From the NCBI RefSeq assembly GCF_008107625.1, contig NZ_SDKK01000002.1:32918-96917 (forward strand): a DNA stretch of 64,000 nucleotides, in the 5' to 3' direction. Made by a program: the position numbers and the translations under genes. The notes beneath the pieces were generated by a model. It saw only the letters and a list, made by a program, of their open reading frames with translations. It had not been told where the DNA came from and did not search any database. Every line of letters begins with the position of its first letter. Within the stretch, counting starts at the first letter, position 1. Source of the DNA: Zoogloea oleivorans (lineage in GTDB: Bacteria; Pseudomonadota; Gammaproteobacteria; Burkholderiales; Rhodocyclaceae). Positions 8,469 through 17,505 of the stretch are shown here, in pieces.

Positions 8469-9251
8469 TCAGTGCGACGTTCCCAGGTAGGCCTTGATCA
8501 CTTCGGGGTTGTTCTTCACGTCTTCCGGCACGCCGTCGCCGATCTTCTTGCCGTAATCCAGCACCACCACCCGGTCCGAGATGTCCATCACCACGCCCAT
8601 GTCGTGCTCGATCAGCACGATGGTGGTGCCGTAGTGGTCATTCACGTCGAGGACGAAGCGACACATGTCCTGCTTCTCCTCCACGTTCATGCCGGCCATC
8701 GGCTCGTCGAGCAGCAAAATGTGCGGCTCGGCGGCCAGCGCCCGGGCCAGCTCGACGCGCTTTTGCAGGCCGTAGGGCAGGCGCCCCACCGGGGTCTTGC
8801 GGATGTCCTGGATCTCGAGGAACTCGATGACCTCTTCCACCTTGATGCGGTGCGCGATCTCCTCTTTTTGCGCGGCGCCCCAGTACAGGGCGTGCTGCAG
8901 GAAGTTGCACTTCATCTTGAGGTTGCGCCCGGTCATGATGTTGTCGAGCACGGTCATGCCCTTGAACAGCGCAATGTTCTGGAAGGTACGGGCAATGCCC
9001 TGTTCCGCCGCCTCGTGCGGTTCCATCTTCGGGCGCAGCGCGCCCTTGAAGAAGATCTGCCCTTCCTGCGGGTGATAGACCCCGTTGATCACGTTGAGCA
9101 TCGAGCTCTTGCCGGCGCCGTTGGGGCCGATGATCGAGCGGATCTCGTGTTCCTTGACGTTGAAGCTGATGTCGGTGAGCGCCTTCACGCCGCCGAAACG
9201 CAGGGAGATGTTCTGGAGGTCGACGATCACGTCGCCAATCTGTCTGGCCAT
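8469..9251 (-). CDS. livG: Branched-chain amino acid type ABC transporter ATP-binding protein (LivG-like)
   Basis: A 260-residue ABC ATPase: Walker A GPNGAGKSS (about residues 41-49), the LivG-specific RTFQNIALFKGMTVLDNIMTG after the Q-loop, a signature region LPYGLQKRVELARALA, Walker B ILLLDEPMAGMN and the switch histidine in IEHDMGVVMD. It pairs with LivF to power the permeases. It lies 12 bases downstream of the acyl-CoA ligase gene. The signature reads LPYGLQKR rather than LSGGQ, as is usual in LivG. Confidence 0.9.
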   Translation of the reverse strand: MARQIGDVIVDLQNISLRFGGVKALTDISFNVKEHEIRSIIGPNGAGKSSMLNVINGVYHPQEGQIFFKGALRPKMEPHEAAEQGIARTFQNIALFKGMTVLDNIMTGRNLKMKCNFLQHALYWGAAQKEEIAHRIKVEEVIEFLEIQDIRKTPVGRLPYGLQKRVELARALAAEPHILLLDEPMAGMNVEEKQDMCRFVLDVNDHYGTTIVLIEHDMGVVMDISDRVVVLDYGKKIGDGVPEDVKNNPEVIKAYLGTSH

Positions 9252-9263
9252 GGGTCGTTCTCC

Positions 9264-11237
9264 TCAGGCGGCCTTCCGCGGCAGCGGCGGAAAGGTTTTG
9301 GCGTCTTCGATGCGCAGCTCGGCGCTGACCTTGTTGCTGCGGCCATCTTCGTAGCTCACCTGGGTTTCGATGAACTGGCTCTTCTTGCCGCTATACAGCG
9401 CGTCGATGAGCACCGAATAACGGTCGGCCACGAAGTTGCGGCGCACCTTGCGGGTACGGGTCAGCTCGCCATCGTCGGCATCGAGTTCCTTGTGCAGGAT
9501 CAGGAAGCGCTTGATCTGCGATTCGCTCATGTTGGCGTCGCTGGCCAGGTCGGCATTCACCTTCTCGATGCACTCCTTGATCAGCTCATACACCTGCGGC
9601 TGGCAGGCCAGATCGGTGTAGCCGGCGTAGGCCATGCCCTTCCTCTCGGCCCAGTTGCCGACGGCTTCCAGGTCGATGTTCACGAAGGCAGTCACAAAGT
9701 CGCGGCCGTTGCCAAAGCACACCACTTCCTTGATGTGCTGGAAGAACTTGAGCTTGTTCTCGATGTAGTTGGGGGCAAACATGCCGCCGCCGGTGAGTTT
9801 GCCCACGTCCTTGGCCCGGTCGATGATCTTCAGGTGGCCGTCTTCGTCGAAGAAGCCTGCATCGCCGGTCATGAAGTAGCCCTCGGCATTGATCGACTCG
9901 GCGGTGGCGTCCGGGCGCTTGTAGTACGACTTCAGCAGCATCGGCCCGCGCACCAGGATTTCCCCGTTGTCGGCCAGCTTCACCTCCACGTTGGGCGCTG
10001 GCGTGCCGACCGAATCCAGCTTGATCTGGCCGTCCGGCTGCAGGCACACATAGGCGCAGGTTTCGGTCTGGCCGTAGAGCTGCTTGAGGTTGATGCCGAT
10101 CGAACGATAGAAGCGGAACAGGTCCGGCCCGATGGCGGCGCCGGCGGTGTAGGCCACGCGCACCCGGCTGAGGCCGAGCACGTTCTTCAGCGGGCCGTAG
10201 ATCAGCGCATTGCCCAGCGCGTACTGCAGGCGGTCGCCGGCGGAAACGTGCTTGCCGTCCAGCAGGTCGGCGCCGCAGCGCCTGGCCACATCCATGAAAT
10301 GCTCGAACACCTTGCGCTTGATGCCGCTGGCGTCCTCCATGCGGATCATCACCTGCGTCAGCAGGTTCTCGAAAACCCGCGGCGGAGCAAAGTAATAGGT
10401 CGGGCCGATCTCGCGCAGATCGCCCATCACCGTCTCGCCGGACTCCGGGCAATTGATGGTGAAACCGGCCACCAGCGCCTGGGCATACGAGAACAGATGG
10501 TCGCCCACCCACGCCATCGGCAGGTAGGACAGGATGTCGTCCTGGTCGGTGAGCTTGTCGAAACTGCACCCGCCCTGGGCCGCGGCGATGAAGGCCGCAT
10601 GGCTCTGGCAGACGCCCTTCGGCTTGCCGGTGGTGCCCGAGGTGTACAGCATCACCGACACATCGTCGGGGCTGCCCTTATCGATCTCGTTGCCGAGGAA
10701 GTCCGGGTGATGCTGGTCGTGGATGCGGCCCATTTCCAGCACTTCATCCAGGCCGTGCAGGAAGGTCTGGTTGTAATGACGCAGGCCGCGCGGGTCGTCG
10801 TAGATGACGTGTTCAAGGAGGGGCAGGCCATCCTTGATCTCGAGCATCTTGTCCACCTGCTCCTGGTCTTCCACGCAGGCGAAGCGGATCTCCGCATCCT
10901 CCATCACGTAGGCCATCTCCTGCGCCACGGCGTCCTGGTACATCATCACCGGAATGCCGCCAAGGCACTGGCAGGCCGCCACCGACCAGTACAGGCGTGG
11001 CCGGTTGTCACCCACCACCGCCAGCCGGTCCCCGCGCCGGAAACCCAGCTCCGCCAGGCCACTGGCAATCGAGCGCACGCGCTCGGCCACTTCAGCCCAG
11101 GTGTAGGTTTGCCAGATCCCGTATTCCTTCTCGCGCATCGCTGGCCGGTTGGGCCGCTGCCGGGCATGGTTCATCAGCAGGCGCGGAAAGGTATCCAGGC
11201 TCCCAGTCTCGGCCGCTGTCGCTCGGGCATTGGACAT
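9264..11237 (-). CDS. AMP-dependent acyl-CoA synthetase (long-chain fatty acid CoA ligase type)
   Basis: A 657-residue adenylate-forming enzyme, first gene of the Liv operon. The ATP-binding loop LYTSGTTGKPKG, the motif YGQTETCAYV, and the hinge/C-terminal motif YFMTGDAGFFDEDGHLKIIDR are all present. These show an ANL-superfamily ligase of the FadD15/long-chain type (COG1022 length). It would convert the acid imported by the downstream ABC system to an acyl-CoA using ATP. Having both this ligase and a PaaK-type ligase in one operon with a transporter is unusual and suggests either two substrates or two steps. Substrate not determined. Confidence 0.88.
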   Translation of the reverse strand: MSNARATAAETGSLDTFPRLLMNHARQRPNRPAMREKEYGIWQTYTWAEVAERVRSIASGLAELGFRRGDRLAVVGDNRPRLYWSVAACQCLGGIPVMMYQDAVAQEMAYVMEDAEIRFACVEDQEQVDKMLEIKDGLPLLEHVIYDDPRGLRHYNQTFLHGLDEVLEMGRIHDQHHPDFLGNEIDKGSPDDVSVMLYTSGTTGKPKGVCQSHAAFIAAAQGGCSFDKLTDQDDILSYLPMAWVGDHLFSYAQALVAGFTINCPESGETVMGDLREIGPTYYFAPPRVFENLLTQVMIRMEDASGIKRKVFEHFMDVARRCGADLLDGKHVSAGDRLQYALGNALIYGPLKNVLGLSRVRVAYTAGAAIGPDLFRFYRSIGINLKQLYGQTETCAYVCLQPDGQIKLDSVGTPAPNVEVKLADNGEILVRGPMLLKSYYKRPDATAESINAEGYFMTGDAGFFDEDGHLKIIDRAKDVGKLTGGGMFAPNYIENKLKFFQHIKEVVCFGNGRDFVTAFVNIDLEAVGNWAERKGMAYAGYTDLACQPQVYELIKECIEKVNADLASDANMSESQIKRFLILHKELDADDGELTRTRKVRRNFVADRYSVLIDALYSGKKSQFIETQVSYEDGRSNKVSAELRIEDAKTFPPLPRKAA

Positions 11238-11351
11238 ACCCCATCCTCCTCCGGTTTTGTCTCAGTCTCGTCCCCGCAGCTTCTTCCGGCAGCGCCCTGA
11301 AAGGACGGCAGCCAGCGGCTACGGATGGTCTTTTTGCTGAGCGACAGTCTT

Positions 11352-11366
11352 GCAAACCAAGTTTGC
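11352..11366. promoter_or_regulatory. Palindrome upstream of the ligase/Liv operon (candidate operator)
   Basis: GCAAAC-CAA-GTTTGC is a perfect 6-3-6 inverted repeat about 115 bases upstream of the first gene (start 11237). Its position in the only long untranslated leader of the operon makes it a plausible repressor site. No cognate regulator is encoded nearby, so the binding protein is unknown. Confidence 0.45.
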
Positions 11367-11415
11367 TCAACTGTTTTTCAAATGTACGGAATTGTGAGGA
11401 GGGGGGGGGCTGAAA

Positions 11416-11844
11416 CTACTTCGCGTAACACTCCGAGAAGTGCGCGTCCTCATACTCCTTGCGCCGCTGTTCAGCCTGACTCTTGAATGCGGGCGTGTAA
11501 TACCCATCGCGCTCGGCTGCGGCGTTTCTGGCCCCACGCTGATAGCCGGCGCACTTTGAATTGTGGGCAGCCTCGGCCGAGGCACGCTGCGAGCGTTCAA
11601 TCCTGCGCTCGATTTCCAACCGGTCACGCTGGGCATCTACTGCAGCTACCCCCCGGGAATCGGAAAGCGCCCGTTGCTGGGCATCCAGCTGATCGCGGCG
11701 GCTTGGCTGATGTACCTTCAGATCGACGATCTTCGGCTTGTCTCCGCAGGGTATCTCCGAATAAGTGGTGACGCCGCCCGACGTGCACTTGAACACCTCT
11801 GCCCAAGCAGGCGACACCACCAAAGCCAAAGACAGAATCCACAT
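11416..11844 (-). CDS. DUF4124 domain secreted protein
   Basis: A 142-residue protein with a signal peptide (MWILSLALVVSPAWA) followed directly by the DUF4124 pattern EVFKCTSGGVTTYSEIPCGD, whose two cysteines probably form a disulphide. The remainder is a charged, helical, Arg/Gln/Ala-rich stretch with two further cysteines (SKCAGYQRG and FSECYAK). DUF4124 proteins are periplasmic and of unknown function. ATG 11844 is used; a GTG at 11850 has better spacing to the GGGAGG site. It is the last gene of a three-gene minus-strand group, seven bases behind the zinc-ribbon membrane protein. Confidence 0.75.
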   Translation of the reverse strand: MWILSLALVVSPAWAEVFKCTSGGVTTYSEIPCGDKPKIVDLKVHQPSRRDQLDAQQRALSDSRGVAAVDAQRDRLEIERRIERSQRASAEAAHNSKCAGYQRGARNAAAERDGYYTPAFKSQAEQRRKEYEDAHFSECYAK

Positions 11845-11851
11845 GCGCACG

Positions 11852-12208
11852 TCAGCGCCCTCCCACGATGAAGATATTGATGACCTTGTTGTCAGGCACC
11901 CCGGCCATGATCGATGTGATGAAAATACCGAATGTAATTGCGATGCTGCTGATGACAAGACCGCGCAGCAGCTTTTCCACCCAATCGCCACGCCCTTTGC
12001 GGGCCCGGGCGGCTTCGGCGGCATTTACCCGCACAGAATCTGCAAGGGATTCACGATAGATCCGCTGCTCACCGATTTTACGTAAGGACTCACGCCTGGC
12101 TTTTACAGCGGGATCGAACTTTGCATAGATGATTCCGCAGCGAGGACATGTGCTGTCGAGGCCAACAGCGTTTGCTGAGCACCGATAGTGGCACTGGGGG
12201 CACTGCAC
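11852..12208 (-). CDS. Zinc-ribbon membrane protein of unknown function
   Basis: A 118-residue protein with an N-terminal zinc ribbon (CPQC at residues 3-6 and CPRC at about 21-24), a basic linker (residues 32-75) and one C-terminal membrane helix (LVISSIAITFGIFITSIMAG, about 84-103). The start is GTG 12208. It lies between the 58-residue gene and the DUF4124 gene with gaps of three and seven bases, so the three are very likely one operon. No characterised family was recognised. Confidence 0.65.
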   Translation of the reverse strand: MQCPQCHYRCSANAVGLDSTCPRCGIIYAKFDPAVKARRESLRKIGEQRIYRESLADSVRVNAAEAARARKGRGDWVEKLLRGLVISSIAITFGIFITSIMAGVPDNKVINIFIVGGR

Positions 12209-12211
12209 CGT

Positions 12212-12388
12212 TCAGCCTTCCGCCACGAACTTGACGATGACCTTATCGATCGACAGCGTCATCTTCAAACCAGCAATCTCAACTTGCACTCCACCATGGT
12301 TAGAGGCGGAATGCGACTGCGGCAACGCATCCCCAATCACGCTGGAAAGCGCGTCCATCATGGCTTTGGATAAATCGAGACTGTTCAT
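12212..12388 (-). CDS. Small hypothetical protein (58 aa)
   Basis: A 58-residue ORF beginning MNSLDLSKAMMDALSSVIGD, starting at ATG 12388 five bases behind a strong GGAGG site, which is the main evidence that it is real. The C-terminal half (VQVEIAGLKMTLSIDKVIVK) is predicted beta-rich. The frame continues upstream to 12433, but that extension lacks a ribosome site. It heads the small operon with the zinc-ribbon and DUF4124 genes. No family recognised. Confidence 0.5.
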   Translation of the reverse strand: MNSLDLSKAMMDALSSVIGDALPQSHSASNHGGVQVEIAGLKMTLSIDKVIVKFVAEG

Positions 12389-12611
12389 AGTGCCTCCGCA
12401 TGATGAGGGTGCCATGCTATTCGGTTTATTCATTATGCGAAGTGAAGCACGTCACTTTACGAGTCCCCGTCGCTGCATGGCTGTGTCTTTATGCACGGAA
12501 ACGCCCCCCAGCGCCTGCTCGATGAGGCGACGCCCTCGACAGCGGGGCCGCCGGCTCCAGCGCGGCAGGAAAGCGTCCCAAGATCACGGCCGGCCGCGCG
12601 GAGGAAGCACG

Positions 12612-12639
12612 GTTTTCCCACCGGGAAAACAGCGATAAT
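12612..12639 (+). promoter_or_regulatory. Palindrome overlapping the likely promoter of the OsmC-YcaO gene
   Basis: GTTTTCCC-ACC-GGGAAAAC (12612-12630) is a perfect 8-3-8 inverted repeat. A -10-like GATAAT follows at about 12634-12639, about 40 bases before the ATG at 12680. The repeat would cover the -35 to spacer region, the usual place for a repressor operator. The regulator is not identifiable from the window. Confidence 0.5.
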
Positions 12640-12679
12640 GGCGGCCAATTCGTTTTGAACGCTATTTCAGGATTCCCCC

Positions 12680-14884
12680 ATGGAAATTAAGGTCAATTTT
12701 CTCGACAAGCTTCGTCTTGAAGCCAAGTTCGATGACTTCACGGTAATCGCCGATCAGCCTATCCGCTATAAGGGCGATGGCTCGGCGCCGGGTCCGTTTG
12801 ATTACTTTCTGGCTTCATCGGCTTTGTGTGCGGCTTATTTTGTGAAGCTGTACTGCGAAACGCGCAATATCCCTACCGACAATATCCGCCTGTCGCAAAA
12901 CAATATTGTTGATCCGGAAAACCGCTACAAGCAGATTTTCAAGATCCAGGTCGAATTGCCGGCGGATATCTCCGCCGCAGACCGGCAGGGCATCCTGCGC
13001 TCCATCGAGCGTTGTACGGTGAAAAGGGTGGTGCAAACCGGGCCTGATTTTGTCATTGAGGAAGTAGAAAATCTGGATGCCGATGCGCAGGCCTTGCTGA
13101 CACTGAATCCGGATTCAGCGGCAAGCACCTATATTGCGGGCAAGGATCTGCCGCTGGAGCAAACCATCGCCAATATGTCGGCGGTGCTGGCGGGCCTGGG
13201 CATCAAGATTGAAATCGCGTCGTGGCGCAATCTTGTTCCCCATGTGTGGTCGCTGCATATCCGCGATGCGCACTCGCCGATGTGCTTTACCAATGGCAAG
13301 GGCGCAACCAAGGAAAGCGCCTTGGCCTCGGCCTTGGGTGAATTCATCGAGCGAGCGAATTGCAATCATTTCTACAACGACCAGTTCTGGGGGGAAGACA
13401 TTGCCAATGCGGCATTCGTGCATTACCCGGATGAGCGCTGGTTCAAGCCGGGCCGCAAGGATGCGCTGCCGGCTGGCATTCTCGATGACTACTGCCTGCA
13501 GATTTACAACCCCGATGGCGAGTTGCGCGGCTCGCATTTGTACGACACCAACTCCGGCAACGTGCAGCGCGGCATCTGTGCGCTGCCGTATGTGCGCCAG
13601 TCGGACGGCGCGGTGGTGTATTTCCCCACCAACCTGATCGACAACCTGTTCCTCAGCAATGGCATGAGTGCCGGCAATACGCTGGTCGAAGCACAGGTGC
13701 AATGCCTGTCGGAAATCTTTGAGCGGGCGGTAAAGCGTGAAATTCTGGAAGGTGAACTCGCCCTGCCCGATGTGCCGCACGACGTGCTGGCCAAATACCC
13801 CGGCATTCTGGCCGGCATCGAGGAACTGGAAAAGCAGGGCTTTCCGGTACTGGTGAAGGATGCCTCGCTGGGCGGCGAGTTTCCGGTGATGTGCGTCACC
13901 TTGATGAACCCGCGTACCGGCGGTGTATTTGCGTCGTTCGGGGCCCACCCGAGCCTGGAGGTGGCGCTGGAGCGCAGCCTGACCGAATTGCTGCAAGGGC
14001 GCAGTTTTGAAGGCCTGAACGATTTGCCCCGGCCCACCTTTGAAAGCAACGCCGTCACCGAGCCGAATAACTTCGTTGAACACTTCATCGATTCCAGCGG
14101 CGTGGTGTCGTGGCGCTTTTTCAGTGCCAAGGCCGATTACGAATTTGTCGAGTGGGACTTTTCCGGCCAGGGTGAAAACTCCAATGCCATTGAGGCCGCG
14201 ACACTCTTCGGCATTCTCGAAGAGATGGGCAAGGAAGTGTACATGGCGGTGTATGACCAATTAGGCGCAACGGCCTGCCGCATTCTGGTGCCGGACTATT
14301 CGGAAGTCTATCCGGTGGAAGACCTGATCTGGGACAACACCAACAAGGCCCTGCAGTTCCGCGCCGACATCCTGAACCTGCATCGCCTCGACGATGCCAG
14401 CCTGGAAGCACTGCTGGAACGTCTGGAAGACAGCGAGCTTGATAATTACACCGACATCATCACCTTGATCGGCATCGAGTTTGACGAGAATACGGCCTGG
14501 GGTCAGCTGACGATTCTGGAATTGAAGCTGCTGATCAATCTCGCCTTGCAGCAATTCGAAGCGGCGAAGGAACTCGTCGAAGCCTTCCTGCAATACAACG
14601 AGAACACCGTTGATCGCGGCTTGTTTTATCAGGCCCTGAATGTGGTGCTGGAGGTGCTGCTGGACGACGAGCTGGAACTGGACGATTACGTGGTCAATTT
14701 CCGCCGCATGTTTGGCAACCCGCGCATGGATGCGGTGCTGGGCTCAGTGGACGGCAGCGTGCGCTTCTTCGGTCTGACGCCAACAAGCATGAAACTGGAA
14801 GGGCTCGACAGGCATCAGCGCCTGATCGACAGCTACAAAAAACTGCACGCGGCGCGGGCCTGTCGGGTGGCCGGTATCGGATAA
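12680..14884 (+). CDS. OsmC domain / YcaO domain fusion protein
   Basis: A 734-residue fusion. Residues 1-140 form an OsmC-like domain (GDGSAPGPFDYFLASSALCAAYFVK with the family cysteine). Residues about 180-570 are a YcaO domain with its ATP-binding acidic motifs (ALGEFIERANCNHF, ALERSLTELLQGR). The remaining 150 residues are helical and acidic (YTDIITLIGIEFDENTAWGQ onward). YcaO domains phosphorylate amide backbones; the E. coli YcaO branch is linked to beta-methylthiolation of ribosomal protein S12 by RimO. This OsmC fusion is a known architecture of unproven function. The C-terminus lacks the Pro-rich tail of azoline-forming YcaOs. The gene stands alone between two minus-strand genes, and its codon use has more AT-rich third positions than its neighbours. 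Confidence 0.88.
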   Translation: MEIKVNFLDKLRLEAKFDDFTVIADQPIRYKGDGSAPGPFDYFLASSALCAAYFVKLYCETRNIPTDNIRLSQNNIVDPENRYKQIFKIQVELPADISAADRQGILRSIERCTVKRVVQTGPDFVIEEVENLDADAQALLTLNPDSAASTYIAGKDLPLEQTIANMSAVLAGLGIKIEIASWRNLVPHVWSLHIRDAHSPMCFTNGKGATKESALASALGEFIERANCNHFYNDQFWGEDIANAAFVHYPDERWFKPGRKDALPAGILDDYCLQIYNPDGELRGSHLYDTNSGNVQRGICALPYVRQSDGAVVYFPTNLIDNLFLSNGMSAGNTLVEAQVQCLSEIFERAVKREILEGELALPDVPHDVLAKYPGILAGIEELEKQGFPVLVKDASLGGEFPVMCVTLMNPRTGGVFASFGAHPSLEVALERSLTELLQGRSFEGLNDLPRPTFESNAVTEPNNFVEHFIDSSGVVSWRFFSAKADYEFVEWDFSGQGENSNAIEAATLFGILEEMGKEVYMAVYDQLGATACRILVPDYSEVYPVEDLIWDNTNKALQFRADILNLHRLDDASLEALLERLEDSELDNYTDIITLIGIEFDENTAWGQLTILELKLLINLALQQFEAAKELVEAFLQYNENTVDRGLFYQALNVVLEVLLDDELELDDYVVNFRRMFGNPRMDAVLGSVDGSVRFFGLTPTSMKLEGLDRHQRLIDSYKKLHAARACRVAGIG

Positions 14885-14895
14885 GCACCTGTCGC

Positions 14896-17505
14896 TCATT
14901 GACTTGACCTCTGCAGCCACTTCAACACGGTTTCATAGAGCCGGTCCGGATCGGTCGGCTTGGTTATAAAGTCGTCCATCCCGGCTTCGCAACAGTGTTT
15001 CTTGTCCTCGGCAAAGGCATTCGCCGTCATCGCCAGAATGGGAATTCCCGCGCGGTGGGGCAGTTGCCGGATCTGTCGCGTCGCATCCAGACCGTCCAGA
15101 ACCGGCATTTGCATATCCATCAGGATCATCGCATAGCTGCCCGAGCGGGCCATTTCCACGGCTTCCCGGCCATCCCTGGCGAGGTCGACCTTGAGACCGA
15201 CATCCTCCAGCAGCATCTGGGCAATTTCCCGGTTGACCGGTTCGTCCTCCGCCACGAGGATGCGCTTGCCGGCATGATCGCGCTGGATCGCCTGCTCGGC
15301 GCTTTCCCCCCCGGCCTTGGCCTTCTCCTCGACGGAATGCTCGGCCTTCCTGAGAACCGCCGTGAACCAGAAGGTACTGCCCTTGCCTTCGGTACTGATC
15401 ACGTCGGCGCTTCCTCCCATCACTTCGGCGATCTTCCGGGTGATCGCCAGGCCCAGACCGGTGCCGCCGTACTTGCGCGTGGTCGAGTTGTCGGCCTGCT
15501 CGAAGGCGCCGAATAGTTTGCTGAGTACGTCGGGGGCAATGCCGATGCCGCTATCCTCGATTTCGAAACGGAGGGTAACGGTCGCATCCGTCTGTGATTC
15601 TTGCCTCACTCTCAGGGTGATGTGGCCTGTCTCGGTGAACTTGAGGGCATTGGAAGCATAGTTGAGCAGAGCCTGCTGCAGCCGGGTGGGGTCGCCATAG
15701 AGGTTGGGGGGCACGGAGACCGTCTCCATGTGCAAGCGAATCCCCTTGCTCCTGGCCTTCTGACCCAGCATCGAGGCGATGTTGCCGAGCAGGGCTTCGA
15801 CATGAACCGGGGCATCGTCCAGCGTGAATTTGCCGGCTTCTATCTTGGACAGATCGAGAACGGCATTGAGGATCTCAAGCAGGTGATTGCCGGCGACTTC
15901 GATCTTTTCAATCTTGTCGGTCTGCTCCGGATTCAGCCCGCTGCGGCGCAGGATGTGGGCCATGCCGGTGATGGCATTCAGCGGGGTACGAATCTCGTGG
16001 CTCATGTTGGCCAGGAAGGCGCTCTTGGCGACGTTGGCGGTTTCGGCGGCTTCTTTGGCCATGCGCAGATCCCGTGTCTGCGCCTTGACGAGTTCTTGAA
16101 GATGCTGGCGATGCTGCTCGAGTTCGAGCTCATTCCGCTTGCGTGCGGTAATGTCCGTATGGGTCCCGCACATGCGCAGCGGCTTACCGTCAGCGTCACG
16201 CTGCATCACGCTGGCCTGGTCAAGAATCCAGCGCACGCTGCCGTCCTTATGGAGCATCCGGTACTCAAGCCGATGCATGCTGGAGCGTCCCTCGAGCACC
16301 GCATTGATGGAGTTCCATGCGCACTCGCGGTCATCCGGGTGAATGAAATCCGTCCATTGCCTGGCAGTCTGCTGGATTTCGCTGTGGGAGTAACCCAGCA
16401 ACGCGGCCCACTGCTCGTTCCGGTCGACTTTACCGGCCGCAATGTTCCAGTCCCAAAAACCGAGTTCTGACCCTTGCAGGACGAAGCGCAGCTGTTTCTC
16501 GCTATTCTCCAATGCGAGTTCCGAGTGTTTGCGTTCGGAAATGTCCTCCACCATGGCAACCACATAATCCGGGCTGCCATCCGGCTTGCGCACATGGCTG
16601 ACAGCCAGTCGCGTATAGACCAGGTGACCATCCTTGTGGATGAAGCGCTTGTCCATGGCATAGCTGTTGATTTCGCCGGCCAGCATGCGGTTGAACTGTG
16701 CCAGGTCGGGTGCCAGATCCTCCGGGTAGGTGAGCGCCGGCCAGGACATGTGGGTCAGTTCAGCGCGCGTATAACCGAGCGTGGCGCAAAGGGCATCATT
16801 GACCTCGACCCAGCCTTTTTCCAGGCTGGTGATGGCAAGACCGACGGTGGAGTGATCGAAGTAGGCGTGAAAACGCTCCATGCTGGCGCGCTCTTCTGCA
16901 ATCACGGCATTCTGTGCAGCCTGCAATGCCTCGCGGTCGCCCAACTGCAGCTCGTAATTGCGAAAGATCAGGCACAACAGCATGGTCGCCAAAGGATAGA
17001 ACAGCAGGAGCACCCACCAGGCCTGTTCGATGAAGGCATACCCCGCGCGGTTGGGCACCAGCGTAAATGCCGCCAACTGAGCGATCTGCACCACCACGCC
17101 CAACACGAAGTAGTGTCCGGCAGCCGGAGTCGTGTTGCGGCGTTGCCACCACCACCGCGCCAGTACCCCAAGCAGGGCGGACTGGAGCACCACCATCACG
17201 CCAACTGGCGCACCGATGCCGCCTAGCTGGTAGCGATAAACAGCCGCCATACCCGCGGCAATCGCGCCAGCCACGCCGCCGCCCACCACGCCGGCCACCG
17301 ACAGCACAATAGAGCGGCCATCGAAGATCAGGCCCGGTGCAAAGTTCACCGGGTTCACCATCCCCAGCAAGGTCACCCCACCAAACACGAGCCCGAGCAG
17401 CACCTGACGGTTCAACGAGGACTTGTGGAAACGTGAAACCACAAGCTGGCCTGCTGCTACCAACGCAACCAGGAAGGCGATGTTGTTGATCAGGTTGATA
17501 AGCAT
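14896..17505 (-). CDS. Hybrid sensor histidine kinase/response regulator (5TM-LytS type, PAS-PAS)
   Basis: An 869-residue membrane kinase. Residues 1-185 contain five or six helices of the 5TMR-LYT sensor type. PAS domains follow at about 205-325 and 335-455 (GYTRAEL..., GYSHSEIQ...; PAC ends EDISERK and TDITARK). HisKA lies around MSHEIRTPLNAI with His503, then the HATPase domain with N-box NYASNALKFTE, DSGIGIAPD and GGTGLGLAI. A C-terminal receiver has its phospho-acceptor at Asp797 (ILMDMQMPVLDG). No output domain is attached and no partner regulator is adjacent, so the phosphorelay target is unknown. The gene is convergent with the OsmC-YcaO gene. Confidence 0.92.
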   Translation of the reverse strand: MLINLINNIAFLVALVAAGQLVVSRFHKSSLNRQVLLGLVFGGVTLLGMVNPVNFAPGLIFDGRSIVLSVAGVVGGGVAGAIAAGMAAVYRYQLGGIGAPVGVMVVLQSALLGVLARWWWQRRNTTPAAGHYFVLGVVVQIAQLAAFTLVPNRAGYAFIEQAWWVLLLFYPLATMLLCLIFRNYELQLGDREALQAAQNAVIAEERASMERFHAYFDHSTVGLAITSLEKGWVEVNDALCATLGYTRAELTHMSWPALTYPEDLAPDLAQFNRMLAGEINSYAMDKRFIHKDGHLVYTRLAVSHVRKPDGSPDYVVAMVEDISERKHSELALENSEKQLRFVLQGSELGFWDWNIAAGKVDRNEQWAALLGYSHSEIQQTARQWTDFIHPDDRECAWNSINAVLEGRSSMHRLEYRMLHKDGSVRWILDQASVMQRDADGKPLRMCGTHTDITARKRNELELEQHRQHLQELVKAQTRDLRMAKEAAETANVAKSAFLANMSHEIRTPLNAITGMAHILRRSGLNPEQTDKIEKIEVAGNHLLEILNAVLDLSKIEAGKFTLDDAPVHVEALLGNIASMLGQKARSKGIRLHMETVSVPPNLYGDPTRLQQALLNYASNALKFTETGHITLRVRQESQTDATVTLRFEIEDSGIGIAPDVLSKLFGAFEQADNSTTRKYGGTGLGLAITRKIAEVMGGSADVISTEGKGSTFWFTAVLRKAEHSVEEKAKAGGESAEQAIQRDHAGKRILVAEDEPVNREIAQMLLEDVGLKVDLARDGREAVEMARSGSYAMILMDMQMPVLDGLDATRQIRQLPHRAGIPILAMTANAFAEDKKHCCEAGMDDFITKPTDPDRLYETVLKWLQRSSQ

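Noticed and set aside
8472..11300. 942-codon open frame on the plus strand
   Set aside because: Antisense of livG and the acyl-CoA ligase; no motif, composition typical of GC-rich shadows.
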